From Micromonospora sp. RP3T (GTDB lineage: Bacteria; Actinomycetota; Actinomycetes; Mycobacteriales; Micromonosporaceae), in NCBI RefSeq assembly GCF_003027925.1, contig NZ_PYPS01000002.1:310001-374000 (forward strand): 64,000 bases of DNA, read 5' to 3'. A model generated the notes under the pieces. That model made no database searches. It saw only the letters and a program-made list of their open reading frames with translations, and was not told the DNA's origin. The position numbers and the translations under genes are program-made. Of this stretch, positions 17,680 through 24,756 are shown piece after piece (position 1 is the stretch's first letter; each line of letters begins with the position of its first letter).

Positions 17680-19128
17680 GTGTCGAAGTTGGCGGCGGCG
17701 CGGGCGGGGCAGCAGACGGCGACGGGCCGGTTGGGCGCCACCCAGCTCACCTGGCTGCTCCTCTCGATGGTCGGCATGTTCCCGCTGGCGGCGATGGCGG
17801 CGCTGGCCCTGATCGTCCTGGTGATCATCATCCTGCTCAGCGGTTCGCAGATGACCTCGTACTCGCCGGATCCGGAGAGCACGCTCGGCCCCGGCGCCGG
17901 GGGCAGCGTCCTCACCGAGTTGGCCGGTGGCGACGGTCGCGGCCGGTTCGATCCCTCGGGGGTGCCCGACGCCGACCTGGTCGCGCCGATCGAGGCGGCG
18001 GCCGGGGAGTGCGACCTGCTCACCCCCGTGATCCTCGCCGCCCAGATCGAGTACGCGTCGGACTTCGACGCGGACAAGGAGGGTCAGGAGGGCCGCAAGG
18101 GCCTGTCCCAGTTGACGCCCGAGGTCTTCGCGCAGTACGGCGAGGACGACGACGACAGCGGCGAGGCGTCGGCGCTGGACCCGGAGGACTCCATCCACGC
18201 CCACGCCCGGTGGTTCTGCCACCTGGCCGAGGAGACCCAGCGGATGCTCGACGACAGGAAGGTGGTCGGTGACCATCTCACGCTGACGCTGATGGCCTGG
18301 GACCAGGGCACGGCGGCGGTCGAGGCCCAGGGCGGCATGCCGGTCATCCTGCTGGACAGCTACCCGTTCCGGGTGCGCGGCCTGTTCGCCGGCTACACGG
18401 TCGGCGGGACGGACACGTCCACCGCCTCACCGACCCCGTCGGCGTCCCCGACCCCGTCGGTGCCCTCGAGAGGCGGTGTGAACAAGCGGGTGGCGCCGGG
18501 GAACGACGGCACGCTGACCGGGTCCACGTTCGACGCCATGTTCCCCGGCCGCAACGCCTTCTACACGTACGCCGGGCTCACCGACGCGATGGCGACGTTC
18601 CCCGCGTTCGCCACCACCGGCGACGAGCGGACCCGCAAGCGGGAACTGGCCGCGTTCCTGGCCAACGTCGACCACGAGACCGAGGGCCTGGCCCACGTCG
18701 ACGAGATCGACCGGGCGGCGTGGGGCACCTACTGCGACGGCGGCCGGCCCTACGGGTGCCCGGCCGGCCGGACCGCCTACCACGGGCGCGGGCCGCTGCA
18801 ACTGAGCTGGAACTACAACTACCAGGCGGCCGGCGACGCGCTCGGGGTCGACCTGCTCGGTAACCCGGACCTGGTCGCGACCGACCCGGCGGTGGCGTGG
18901 CGGACCGCGCTCTGGTTCTGGATGACCCAGTCCGGCGCGGGCACCACCACGCCGCACGCGGCGATCACCGGCGGCGCCGGGTTCGGCGGGACGGTCCGCA
19001 GCATCAACGGGGCGCTGGAGTGCGGCGGCGGCAACCCCGGACAGGTGCGGGACCGGGTCGACGCGTACCGCCGGTTCACCGAGGCGCTGGGCGTCGACCC
19101 GGGCGACGAGGGGACACTGTCGTGCTGA
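17680..19128 (+). CDS. Membrane-anchored wall hydrolase: SLT-like plus GH19 domains
   Basis: Starts at GTG 17680, six bases after the previous stop; 482 aa. A membrane helix (about 24-54) anchors it. A lysozyme-like module (about 95-240) has the GLSQLTPEVFAQYG core, but the usual catalytic Glu position reads Ala (AAQIEYASDFD, A126). After a Ser/Pro linker comes a GH19 domain (about 275-480) with HETEG (E333) and YHGRGPLQLSWNYNY, the chitinase/endolysin signature. As last gene of the operon it takes the place of VirB1, the enzyme that opens peptidoglycan for the channel. The active site is probably the GH19 half, with the SLT half for binding. Confidence 0.82.
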   Translation: MSKLAAARAGQQTATGRLGATQLTWLLLSMVGMFPLAAMAALALIVLVIIILLSGSQMTSYSPDPESTLGPGAGGSVLTELAGGDGRGRFDPSGVPDADLVAPIEAAAGECDLLTPVILAAQIEYASDFDADKEGQEGRKGLSQLTPEVFAQYGEDDDDSGEASALDPEDSIHAHARWFCHLAEETQRMLDDRKVVGDHLTLTLMAWDQGTAAVEAQGGMPVILLDSYPFRVRGLFAGYTVGGTDTSTASPTPSASPTPSVPSRGGVNKRVAPGNDGTLTGSTFDAMFPGRNAFYTYAGLTDAMATFPAFATTGDERTRKRELAAFLANVDHETEGLAHVDEIDRAAWGTYCDGGRPYGCPAGRTAYHGRGPLQLSWNYNYQAAGDALGVDLLGNPDLVATDPAVAWRTALWFWMTQSGAGTTTPHAAITGGAGFGGTVRSINGALECGGGNPGQVRDRVDAYRRFTEALGVDPGDEGTLSC

Positions 19129-19215
19129 CCGGCACGCCGCCCCAGGCCCGGAAACCGGCCGAAAGGACGACGGCCGGGGCGGTCGGCCCTCCTCCGGACC
19201 GATGCCGGCGACGGC

Positions 19216-19234
19216 CCCGATCCGCAGGATCGGG
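19216..19234. promoter_or_regulatory. Inverted repeat just before the ABC transporter start
   Basis: CCCGATCC-GCA-GGATCGGG is a perfect 8-bp inverted repeat ending two bases before ATG 19237. It occupies the ribosome-binding position, so it could be an operator or a translation-masking hairpin. Confidence 0.45.
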
Positions 19235-19236
19235 CC

Positions 19237-20115
19237 ATGTCACTTTCCGAACTCGCCGTCCACGCCCGGGGCCTGACGAAACGGTACGGCCGTCGGCCCG
19301 CGCTCCTCGACTGCGACCTCGACGTCCCCCGGGGCCGGGTGGTCGGGCTGGTCGGCCCGAACGGCGCCGGCAAGTCCACGCTGCTGAATCTCGCCTGCGG
19401 GCTGGCCACACCGACCACTGGCACGTTGCGGGTGCTCGGCTCGCCACCCGCGGCGAATGCCGCGCACCTGGCCCGGGTCGGTTTTGTCGCCCAGGACACC
19501 CCGGTGTACGCCGCCCTCTCGGTCGCCGACCACCTGCGGATGGGCGCGAAGCTGAACCCGTCCTGGGATCCGGCGTTGGCGGCGCGGCGGATCGCCCGGG
19601 TGGGACTCGACCCGGGTCAGCGGGCGGGCCGGCTCTCCGGCGGCCAGCGGGCGCAGTTGGCGCTCACCGTCGCCGTGGCCAAGCGTCCCGAGCTGCTGAT
19701 CCTCGACGAACCGGCCGCCGCGCTGGATCCGCTGGCCCGCGACGGTTTCCTGCGCGACCTGATGGAGGTGGTCGCCGAACTGGGCGCCACCGCCATCCTC
19801 TCCTCCCACCTGCTCGGCGACGTGGCCCGGGCCTGCGACCACCTCGTCGTCCTGGTGGGGTCCCGGGTGCAGGTCGCCGGCGACGTGGCCGACCTGCTGA
19901 CCCGGCACCACCGGCTGGTCGGCCCGCGCGATGAGCGGGACCGGCTGCCGGCCGGGGTGGAGGCGGTCGCGACACGGCACACCGGGGCGCACATCGACGC
20001 CGTCGTGCGGGTCGACGGCCCGCCGCCGCGCGGGCCGTGGCGCGTGGCGCCGGTCGGGCTGGAGGACCTGGTGCTGAGCTATCTGACCCGGGCGGCGGGG
20101 GAGGGGAACCGATGA
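19237..20115 (+). CDS. ABC transporter ATP-binding protein (YtrB-like)
   Basis: 292 aa from ATG 19237. Walker A is GPNGAGKST (about 46-54), the signature is LSGGQRAQLAL, Walker B is LLILDEPAAALDP, and the switch His is in SSHLLGD. The C-terminal 80 residues resemble the extension of single-domain exporter ATPases. It lies immediately upstream of, and overlaps by ATGA, a membrane protein that must be its permease. The pair probably exports a lipid, peptide or drug; substrate unknown. No GntR regulator adjoins it, although this type often has one. Confidence 0.9.
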   Translation: MSLSELAVHARGLTKRYGRRPALLDCDLDVPRGRVVGLVGPNGAGKSTLLNLACGLATPTTGTLRVLGSPPAANAAHLARVGFVAQDTPVYAALSVADHLRMGAKLNPSWDPALAARRIARVGLDPGQRAGRLSGGQRAQLALTVAVAKRPELLILDEPAAALDPLARDGFLRDLMEVVAELGATAILSSHLLGDVARACDHLVVLVGSRVQVAGDVADLLTRHHRLVGPRDERDRLPAGVEAVATRHTGAHIDAVVRVDGPPPRGPWRVAPVGLEDLVLSYLTRAAGEGNR

Positions 20116-21128
20116 GCTGGCTCACCTGGCGGCAGTTTCGCGTGCCGGCCCTGGTCGGCGTGGTCGCGCTGGCGCTGTTCGCCGCGTACGTCGTGCATCT
20201 CGGCCTGGACGTCCGGGACGCCGAGGACGCCTACCGGGCCCAGTGCGCCGGCCGGCCCGACTGCCCCCGGCTGGCCCAGCTCGCGGTCGACTACGAGAAC
20301 ACCTCGCTCTATCTGGCGGCGCTGCTCGCGCCGGTGCCCGGCCTGCTCGGTATGTTCTGGGGCGCGCCGCTGGTGGCCCGGGAATTGGAGGCCGGCACCC
20401 AACGACTGGTCTGGAACCAGAGCGTGACCCGCCGCCGCTGGCTCGCGGTCAAGTTGACCGTGGTCGGGCTGGCCGCCATGGCCGTGACCGGTGTCGCCGC
20501 CGCGCTGGTGACCTGGGCGATGAGCCCGGTCGACCGGGCAGCGGACAACCGATTCAGCACCGTCCTGTTCGGTGCCCGCAACCTCGCCCCGGTGGCGTAC
20601 GCGGTGTTCGCCGTCGTCCTCGGGGTCCTGATCGGGCTGGTGGTGCGCCGCACCGTGCCGGCCATGGCGGTGACCGCGCTGGTCTTCGTGGTCGTCCAGT
20701 TCCTGGTGCCGAACCTGGTCCGGCCACACCTGATGCCGGCGGAGCACGTCACGCTGCCGATGACCGCCTCGGCCATCAACCAGGCACGCGGCCTGGGCGG
20801 CATCACCGGGGCGCCGGTGGTGAAAGGGCTGACCCTGCCGGACGCCTGGATCACCGATGCCAGCGAGCTGCGTACCCGCGATGGCACGCCACTGGACCGG
20901 GCGATCTTCGACGGGTGTTTCACCGACCCGCCGAGGACCGGCGCGGCGGAGGGGCCGTTCGGCGACACCGCGACCTGCCTGGCCGACCACGACCTGCACG
21001 TGGACGTCGCCTACCAGCCGGTCGCTCGGTACTGGTCGGTCCAGTGGCTGGAGTCGGGCTGCTACCTGGCGCTCGCCGGCCTGCTGGCGGCGGTCGCGTT
21101 CCGGCGGGTCCAGCGCCGTCCGAGCTGA
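20112..21128 (+). CDS. ABC transporter permease partner
   Basis: 338 aa from ATG 20112, overlapping the ATPase stop. Six or so membrane segments are visible (for example VPALVGVVALALFAAYVV, LAAMAVTGVAAALVTWAM, YAVFAVVLGVLIGLVV, YLALAGLLAAVAF). The motif VARELEAGTQRLVWNQSVTRRRWLAVK is characteristic of actinobacterial ABC-2-type permeases paired with YtrB-like ATPases. A large extracytoplasmic loop (about 220-300) contains cysteines and may contact the substrate. The target compound is unknown. Confidence 0.87.
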   Translation: MSWLTWRQFRVPALVGVVALALFAAYVVHLGLDVRDAEDAYRAQCAGRPDCPRLAQLAVDYENTSLYLAALLAPVPGLLGMFWGAPLVARELEAGTQRLVWNQSVTRRRWLAVKLTVVGLAAMAVTGVAAALVTWAMSPVDRAADNRFSTVLFGARNLAPVAYAVFAVVLGVLIGLVVRRTVPAMAVTALVFVVVQFLVPNLVRPHLMPAEHVTLPMTASAINQARGLGGITGAPVVKGLTLPDAWITDASELRTRDGTPLDRAIFDGCFTDPPRTGAAEGPFGDTATCLADHDLHVDVAYQPVARYWSVQWLESGCYLALAGLLAAVAFRRVQRRPS

Positions 21129-21170
21129 CGCGGCTGGTCGAAGTCCGGTGGGGACAAGCGTCCCGGCACG

Positions 21171-21280
21171 CTACAAACTTGATGGCGAGGACGGGTCAGG
21201 CGGGTGGGCCCGGCGATCGTCGGGTGTCCGTGTTCGTCGCGCGTGGTGCGGGTGACCCGTTGACGCCATCAAGTTCGTAG
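21171..21280. repeat. Inverted-repeat element, 110 bp, MITE-like
   Basis: CTACAAACTTGATGGCG (21171-21187) pairs with CGCCATCAAGTTCGTAG (21264-21280) with one mismatch. Further in, ACGGGTCA (left) pairs with TGACCCGT (right). The outer arms are about 30 bp long around a non-coding core of about 50 bp. It starts about 40 bp after the permease gene. It could be a transcription hairpin or a small miniature-transposon-like element. Confidence 0.5.
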
Positions 21281-21327
21281 CCTGTAGCGGGTGTTGACGC
21301 CCCGGGACCGAGCCCGTCGCGGGTGGG

Positions 21328-21600
21328 TCAGACGGTGGGACCGAGCCGCTTGGCCAGGTCCACGAACGACTGCCAGGACGCGGCGGCGACGTGCAGGGTG
21401 CCGCCGTCGCGGTCCTTGGTGCCGCGGACCAGCACGACACCCGGCAGGTTGTCGGCGACCTCCACGCAGGGGTGATCAGTTCCGTACCTTCGTTGCGCAC
21501 GATCTCCCACGTCCGGGCGAGCCCAGCAACGTCGGCCGGCGCGTCGACGATCTGCGCGGTGAGCTGGTTGTCGGCGTGGATCACTCGGGAGCCAGTTGGT
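21328..21600 (-). pseudogene. Decayed fusion of a DUF5753-like regulator tail and a DUF397 protein
   Basis: Two recognisable fragments sit in different frames. From about 21468 down to 21328 the minus strand reads CVEVADNLPGVVLVRGTKDR then GGTLHVAAASWQSFVDLAKR, the C-terminal half of a DUF397 protein. Just upstream (about 21590-21470), in another frame, it reads DNQLTAQIVDAPADVAGLAR then TWEIVRNEG, which resembles the C-terminus of DUF5753/Scr1-type HTH regulators. These two families are usually neighbours (regulator then DUF397). Here the regulator lacks its HTH and the DUF397 lacks its N-terminus, so a deletion has joined them. DUF397 identity is firm; the regulator identity is less so. Confidence 0.6.
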
Positions 21601-21604
21601 CGCG

Positions 21605-21733
21605 CTTCCCATCGTCTCCCCACCTGAGCTGCGCGGACGCGCCGAGCACGACGGTCCGAGCCCGCAGCAGATGTACCAGCGCTTCCTCGGCTGGAGCCCG
21701 TTCCGCCGGCCGATCGTCGAGCCGCCGGCATGA
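21605..21733 (+). pseudogene. Possible C-terminal remnant of an unknown plus-strand gene
   Basis: The plus strand reads ALPIVSPPELRGRAEHDGPS, then PQQMYQRFLGWSPFRRPIVE and a TGA at 21731. Composition and codon use look coding, but no start or N-terminal part exists upstream. I do not recognise the family. It supports the view that 21.15-21.73 kb is a graveyard of broken genes. Confidence 0.25.
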
Positions 21734-21738
21734 GTCGG

Positions 21739-22389
21739 TCAGGCGCCTTCGACCACCCGGTTCTCCCAGGCCCAGGCGGCGATCTCCACCCGGTTGCGGA
21801 CGCCCAGTTTCGTCTGGATGCCGGAGACGTGGCTCTTCACGGTGCTCAACGAGATGAACAGCTCGGCGGCGATCTCCTGGTTCGTCCGTCCGCGCGCGAC
21901 CGCCCGGACCACCTCCAACTCCCGCGCGGACAGCCGGGCCGCCGACCGGGCCGACGCGGGCCGGGGCGCGGCCGTGACGTGCCGGAGCAACCGCAGCGTC
22001 ACCGACGGGGACACCAGCGCGTCGCCGTTGTGCGCGGCCCGCACCGCCTCGACCAGCAGCGCCGGCCCGGCGTCCTTGAGCAGGAAACCGACCGCGCCGT
22101 TGCGCAACGCGCCGTAGACGTACTCGTCGAGGTCGAACGTGGTCACCACGATGACCCGCAGCGGGTTCGGCGGGCCGGCCAGCGCGCGGGTCACCTCGAT
22201 GCCGTCGAGCCGGGGCATCCGGATGTCGACCAGGCAGACGTCCGGGCGCAGCCGGCGGGCCTCGGCCACCGCCCCGACGCCGTCGGACGCCTCACCCACC
22301 ACGGTGATGTCGGGCTGGTCCTCCAGGATGAGCCGCAGCCCGCCCCGGATCATGGCCTGGTCGTCGGCGATCAGCACCCGGATGCTCAT
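21739..22389 (-). CDS. NarL/FixJ-type response regulator
   Basis: 216 aa from ATG 22389. The receiver domain (about 1-120) has the acidic pair ADD and phospho-acceptor D55 in VCLVDIRMP, plus a conserved Lys in FLLKDAG. A LuxR-type HTH (about 150-210) contains LSARELEVVRAVARGRTNQE. Its ATG overlaps the stop of the histidine kinase gene upstream (22386), so the two are co-translated as a two-component system. Targets unknown. Confidence 0.93.
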   Translation of the reverse strand: MSIRVLIADDQAMIRGGLRLILEDQPDITVVGEASDGVGAVAEARRLRPDVCLVDIRMPRLDGIEVTRALAGPPNPLRVIVVTTFDLDEYVYGALRNGAVGFLLKDAGPALLVEAVRAAHNGDALVSPSVTLRLLRHVTAAPRPASARSAARLSARELEVVRAVARGRTNQEIAAELFISLSTVKSHVSGIQTKLGVRNRVEIAAWAWENRVVEGA

Positions 22390-23552
22390 CGTGGGCTCCG
22401 GGCCGGAAGGGGGAGCGTGGCCCGGACGGTCCAGCCCCGGCCGTCGCGGGGGCCGGCGGTCAGCGTGCCGCCGAGCGTCCGGACGCGCTCGCGCATGCCG
22501 ACCAGGCCGTAGCCGCCGCGGTGGCCGACCCGCGTGGGCGCCGGCGGCGCGTCGTCCACCACCTCGACGGACACCCCTTCGGCGCACCTGTCGACGGTGA
22601 CGGTCACCGATCCGGCGTGGGGGGCGTGCCGGGACACGTTGGTCAGGGACTCCTGCACGATCCGGTGGACCGTGGTGGTCACCTCCGGCGGCCAGGGGTG
22701 GCCACCGGTGGGTGGCCACCCCTGGTCACCGGCGGGCAGTCGGAGCCGCACCGGCGGGCCGAGCCGGTCGAAGCGGGCCACCAGGTCGGTGAGCTGTTCC
22801 GGGTCGGGCGGGGCGGGAGCCGCGTCGTCGCTGTCCCGGAGCAGCCCGACCACCCGGCGCATGGCGGCCAGCGCGTCGGCGCCGGACAGCTCGATCCCGG
22901 CCAGCATCGCCGGCACCTCCGCCGGCCGCTTCGCGCCGACCAGCTGCGCGGCCTGGGCCTGCACGACGATGCCGGTGACGTGGTGGGCGACCACGTCGTG
23001 CAGCTCACGGGCCAGCGCGAGCCGCTCGTCCCGGCGTACCCGCTCGGTGGTGGCCCGGCCGCGGGCGTCGGTCAGGCGCAGCGCGACGCCGACCGCGACG
23101 GCGGCCAGCCAGCACAGCGCGGCGAGCACCGTCACCGCGGAGAAGCCGTGCCGGTTGTCCAGCGACGTGAGCAGGCTGCCGACGATCACCAGCAGGCCGG
23201 CGCCGCCGACCGCGGCGGCGGTCCGCGCCGGCCGGGCCCGGATCACGGAGCCGACCAGCACGGCCAGCGCCAGCCCGGTGACCGGGCCGGGCTCCTGCGG
23301 CAGGCCCGCGACGTGGGCGACCTCGACGGCGACGGCCGCCACGCCGAGCCCGACCGCCGCCGCGCGGACCCGGTCCCGGCGGCGGCACAGGGCCAGCAGA
23401 CAGACGATCGCCCCGACCGTCGTGTCGAGCACGGCGTACCGGGGACCCCAACTGTCCGCGAGCATGACGGCGGTGAACGCCAGGCCGAGGAGGAACACCA
23501 CGGCGAGGCCCAGGTCGCACAGCAGGCCGGCCGGTCGACGCGCGTCGCTCAT
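22386..23552 (-). CDS. Sensor histidine kinase (HisKA_3 type)
   Basis: 388 aa from ATG 23552. The N-terminal half has about five membrane segments and little extracytoplasmic sequence, suggesting an intramembrane sensor. The dimerisation/phosphoacceptor block ALARELHDVVAHHVTG places His185 as the phosphorylated residue. The ATPase domain has QESLTNVSRHA (N box) and GGYGLVGMRERV. Between them, residues about 274-290 contain an unusual GDQGWPPTGGHPWPPE segment created by a perfect inverted repeat in the DNA (22692-22725). It partners the response regulator just downstream. Confidence 0.92.
   Translation of the reverse strand: MSDARRPAGLLCDLGLAVVFLLGLAFTAVMLADSWGPRYAVLDTTVGAIVCLLALCRRRDRVRAAAVGLGVAAVAVEVAHVAGLPQEPGPVTGLALAVLVGSVIRARPARTAAAVGGAGLLVIVGSLLTSLDNRHGFSAVTVLAALCWLAAVAVGVALRLTDARGRATTERVRRDERLALARELHDVVAHHVTGIVVQAQAAQLVGAKRPAEVPAMLAGIELSGADALAAMRRVVGLLRDSDDAAPAPPDPEQLTDLVARFDRLGPPVRLRLPAGDQGWPPTGGHPWPPEVTTTVHRIVQESLTNVSRHAPHAGSVTVTVDRCAEGVSVEVVDDAPPAPTRVGHRGGYGLVGMRERVRTLGGTLTAGPRDGRGWTVRATLPLPARSPR
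22692..22725. repeat. 34-bp inverted repeat inside the histidine kinase gene
   Basis: CCAGGGGTGGCCACC (22692-22706) and GGTGGCCACCCCTGG (22711-22725) are perfect 15-bp arms around GGTG. It lies in the linker before the ATPase domain and encodes the repeated WPP motifs. It would form a very stable mRNA hairpin. Confidence 0.75.
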
Positions 23553-23651
23553 GGCACCAGGCTAGGAAGTCCCGGCCCACGCCGAACCGGTCGAAAGTAC
23601 GGTCCCGGTGCTCGCCGCGCCGGTGATCGGTTCCTGTGCTATCCACGAGTC

Positions 23652-24629
23652 ATGGCCGACGAGCAGCACGTTTCCCCGGCGAGCGCCGACATCCGCGAGC
23701 ACCGACTGATCTACGGCTGCATGGGGCTGGGCGGCGGGTGGGACGCCGAGCCGTACGGCGCGCCGGAGATCGCGGCGGCCGAGGCGGCGGTCGAGGCCGC
23801 CCTGGAGATCGGCGTCACCGCGTTCGACCACGCGGACATCTACCGCAACGGCAAGTCGGAGGCGGTCTTCGGCGAGGTGCTGGCCCGCGCGCCGGAGCTG
23901 CGCCGCCGGGTGCTGATCCAGACGAAGTGCGGTATCCGCCTGCCAGGCGACGAGGGACCGGGCCGGTACGACCTGCGCGCCGCCCACATCGAGCGCAGCG
24001 TCGAGCGGAGCCTGACGCGGCTGCGGACCGACGTGATCGACGTCCTGCTGCTGCACCGGCCGGACCCGCTGGCCGACCCGGACGAGGTGGCCGGCGCGTT
24101 GACCTCGCTGTACCGGCAGGGCCTGGTGCGGCAGTTCGGGGTGTCGAACATGGCGGCCCCGCAGATCGCCCACCTCCAGGCGGCCCTCGACGTGCCGCTC
24201 GTCGCCAACCAGTTGGAGATCAGCCTGGGTCGGCGCGACTGGGTCGAGGCCGGCGTGCTGGTGAACACCGCGGAGTCCACCGGGACCGGCTTTCCGCTCG
24301 GCACCCTGGAGCACTGCCGGGCGCACCGGATCGGCCTCCAGGCGTGGGGCGCGCTGGCCCGCGGGCGTTTCACCGGCGCCGCCCGGACGCCGGCCGACCG
24401 GGAGGCGACCGAGCGGGTCGCCGCCCTGGCCGAGGCGAAGGGCACCACGCCGGAGGCGATCGTGCTGTGGTGGATCCAGCGGCACCCGGCGCGGGTGGCG
24501 CCGGTGATCGGCAGCGCCCGCCCCGACCGCATCCGGGCCTGTCGGGACGCCGTCCGCCGTGCCCCGGAGCTGACCCGCGAGGAGTGGTACGACCTCTGGA
24601 TCATCGCGCGCGGCGCCCCCCTGCCCTGA
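23652..24629 (+). CDS. Aldo/keto reductase, YdhF-like
   Basis: 325 aa from ATG 23652. No ribosome site precedes it, but TGCTAT at 23637-23642 is a plausible -10, so the mRNA may be leaderless. The TIM-barrel AKR features are FDHADIYRNGKSE (Asp and catalytic Tyr), LIQTKCG (Lys), DVLLLHRPDP (His) and GVSNM. The GSARPDRI motif near the C-terminus binds the NADPH phosphate. The LIYGCMGLGGGWD start and overall length fit the YdhF/oxidoreductase subgroup. It is divergent from the two-component system; substrate unknown. Confidence 0.88.
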   Translation: MADEQHVSPASADIREHRLIYGCMGLGGGWDAEPYGAPEIAAAEAAVEAALEIGVTAFDHADIYRNGKSEAVFGEVLARAPELRRRVLIQTKCGIRLPGDEGPGRYDLRAAHIERSVERSLTRLRTDVIDVLLLHRPDPLADPDEVAGALTSLYRQGLVRQFGVSNMAAPQIAHLQAALDVPLVANQLEISLGRRDWVEAGVLVNTAESTGTGFPLGTLEHCRAHRIGLQAWGALARGRFTGAARTPADREATERVAALAEAKGTTPEAIVLWWIQRHPARVAPVIGSARPDRIRACRDAVRRAPELTREEWYDLWIIARGAPLP

Positions 24630-24681
24630 CCCACCGCCGCGCCGCCCGCCCCCGCCCCCGCCCCCGCGCCGCCCGCTTTCC

Positions 24682-24723
24682 CGGAAAGCGTGGCCACTCG
24701 GGCTCGAATGGCCACGCTTTCCG
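24682..24723. terminator. Bidirectional terminator hairpin
   Basis: GGAAAGCGTGGCCA (24683-24696) and TGGCCACGCTTTCC (24709-24722) form a perfect stem, extended by one C-G pair, with a 12-base loop. It lies between the convergent aldo/keto reductase and esterase genes. Confidence 0.8.
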
Positions 24724-24756
24724 TGAATCAGCGCTCAACCCGGGGGTGGCCCAGGC

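Noticed and set aside
14770..18276. A 1168-codon open frame on the minus strand
   Set aside because: It is antisense to the VirB4-like, VirD4-like and GH19 genes, whose motifs are clear.
8939..19128. A complete integrative conjugative element
   Set aside because: No integrase, excisionase, relaxase, replication gene, tRNA-end or att direct repeats were found near the operon.
19201..21128. GntR-controlled YtrABC-type operon
   Set aside because: The ATPase and permease are present but no GntR gene is adjacent, so only the transporter pair is called.
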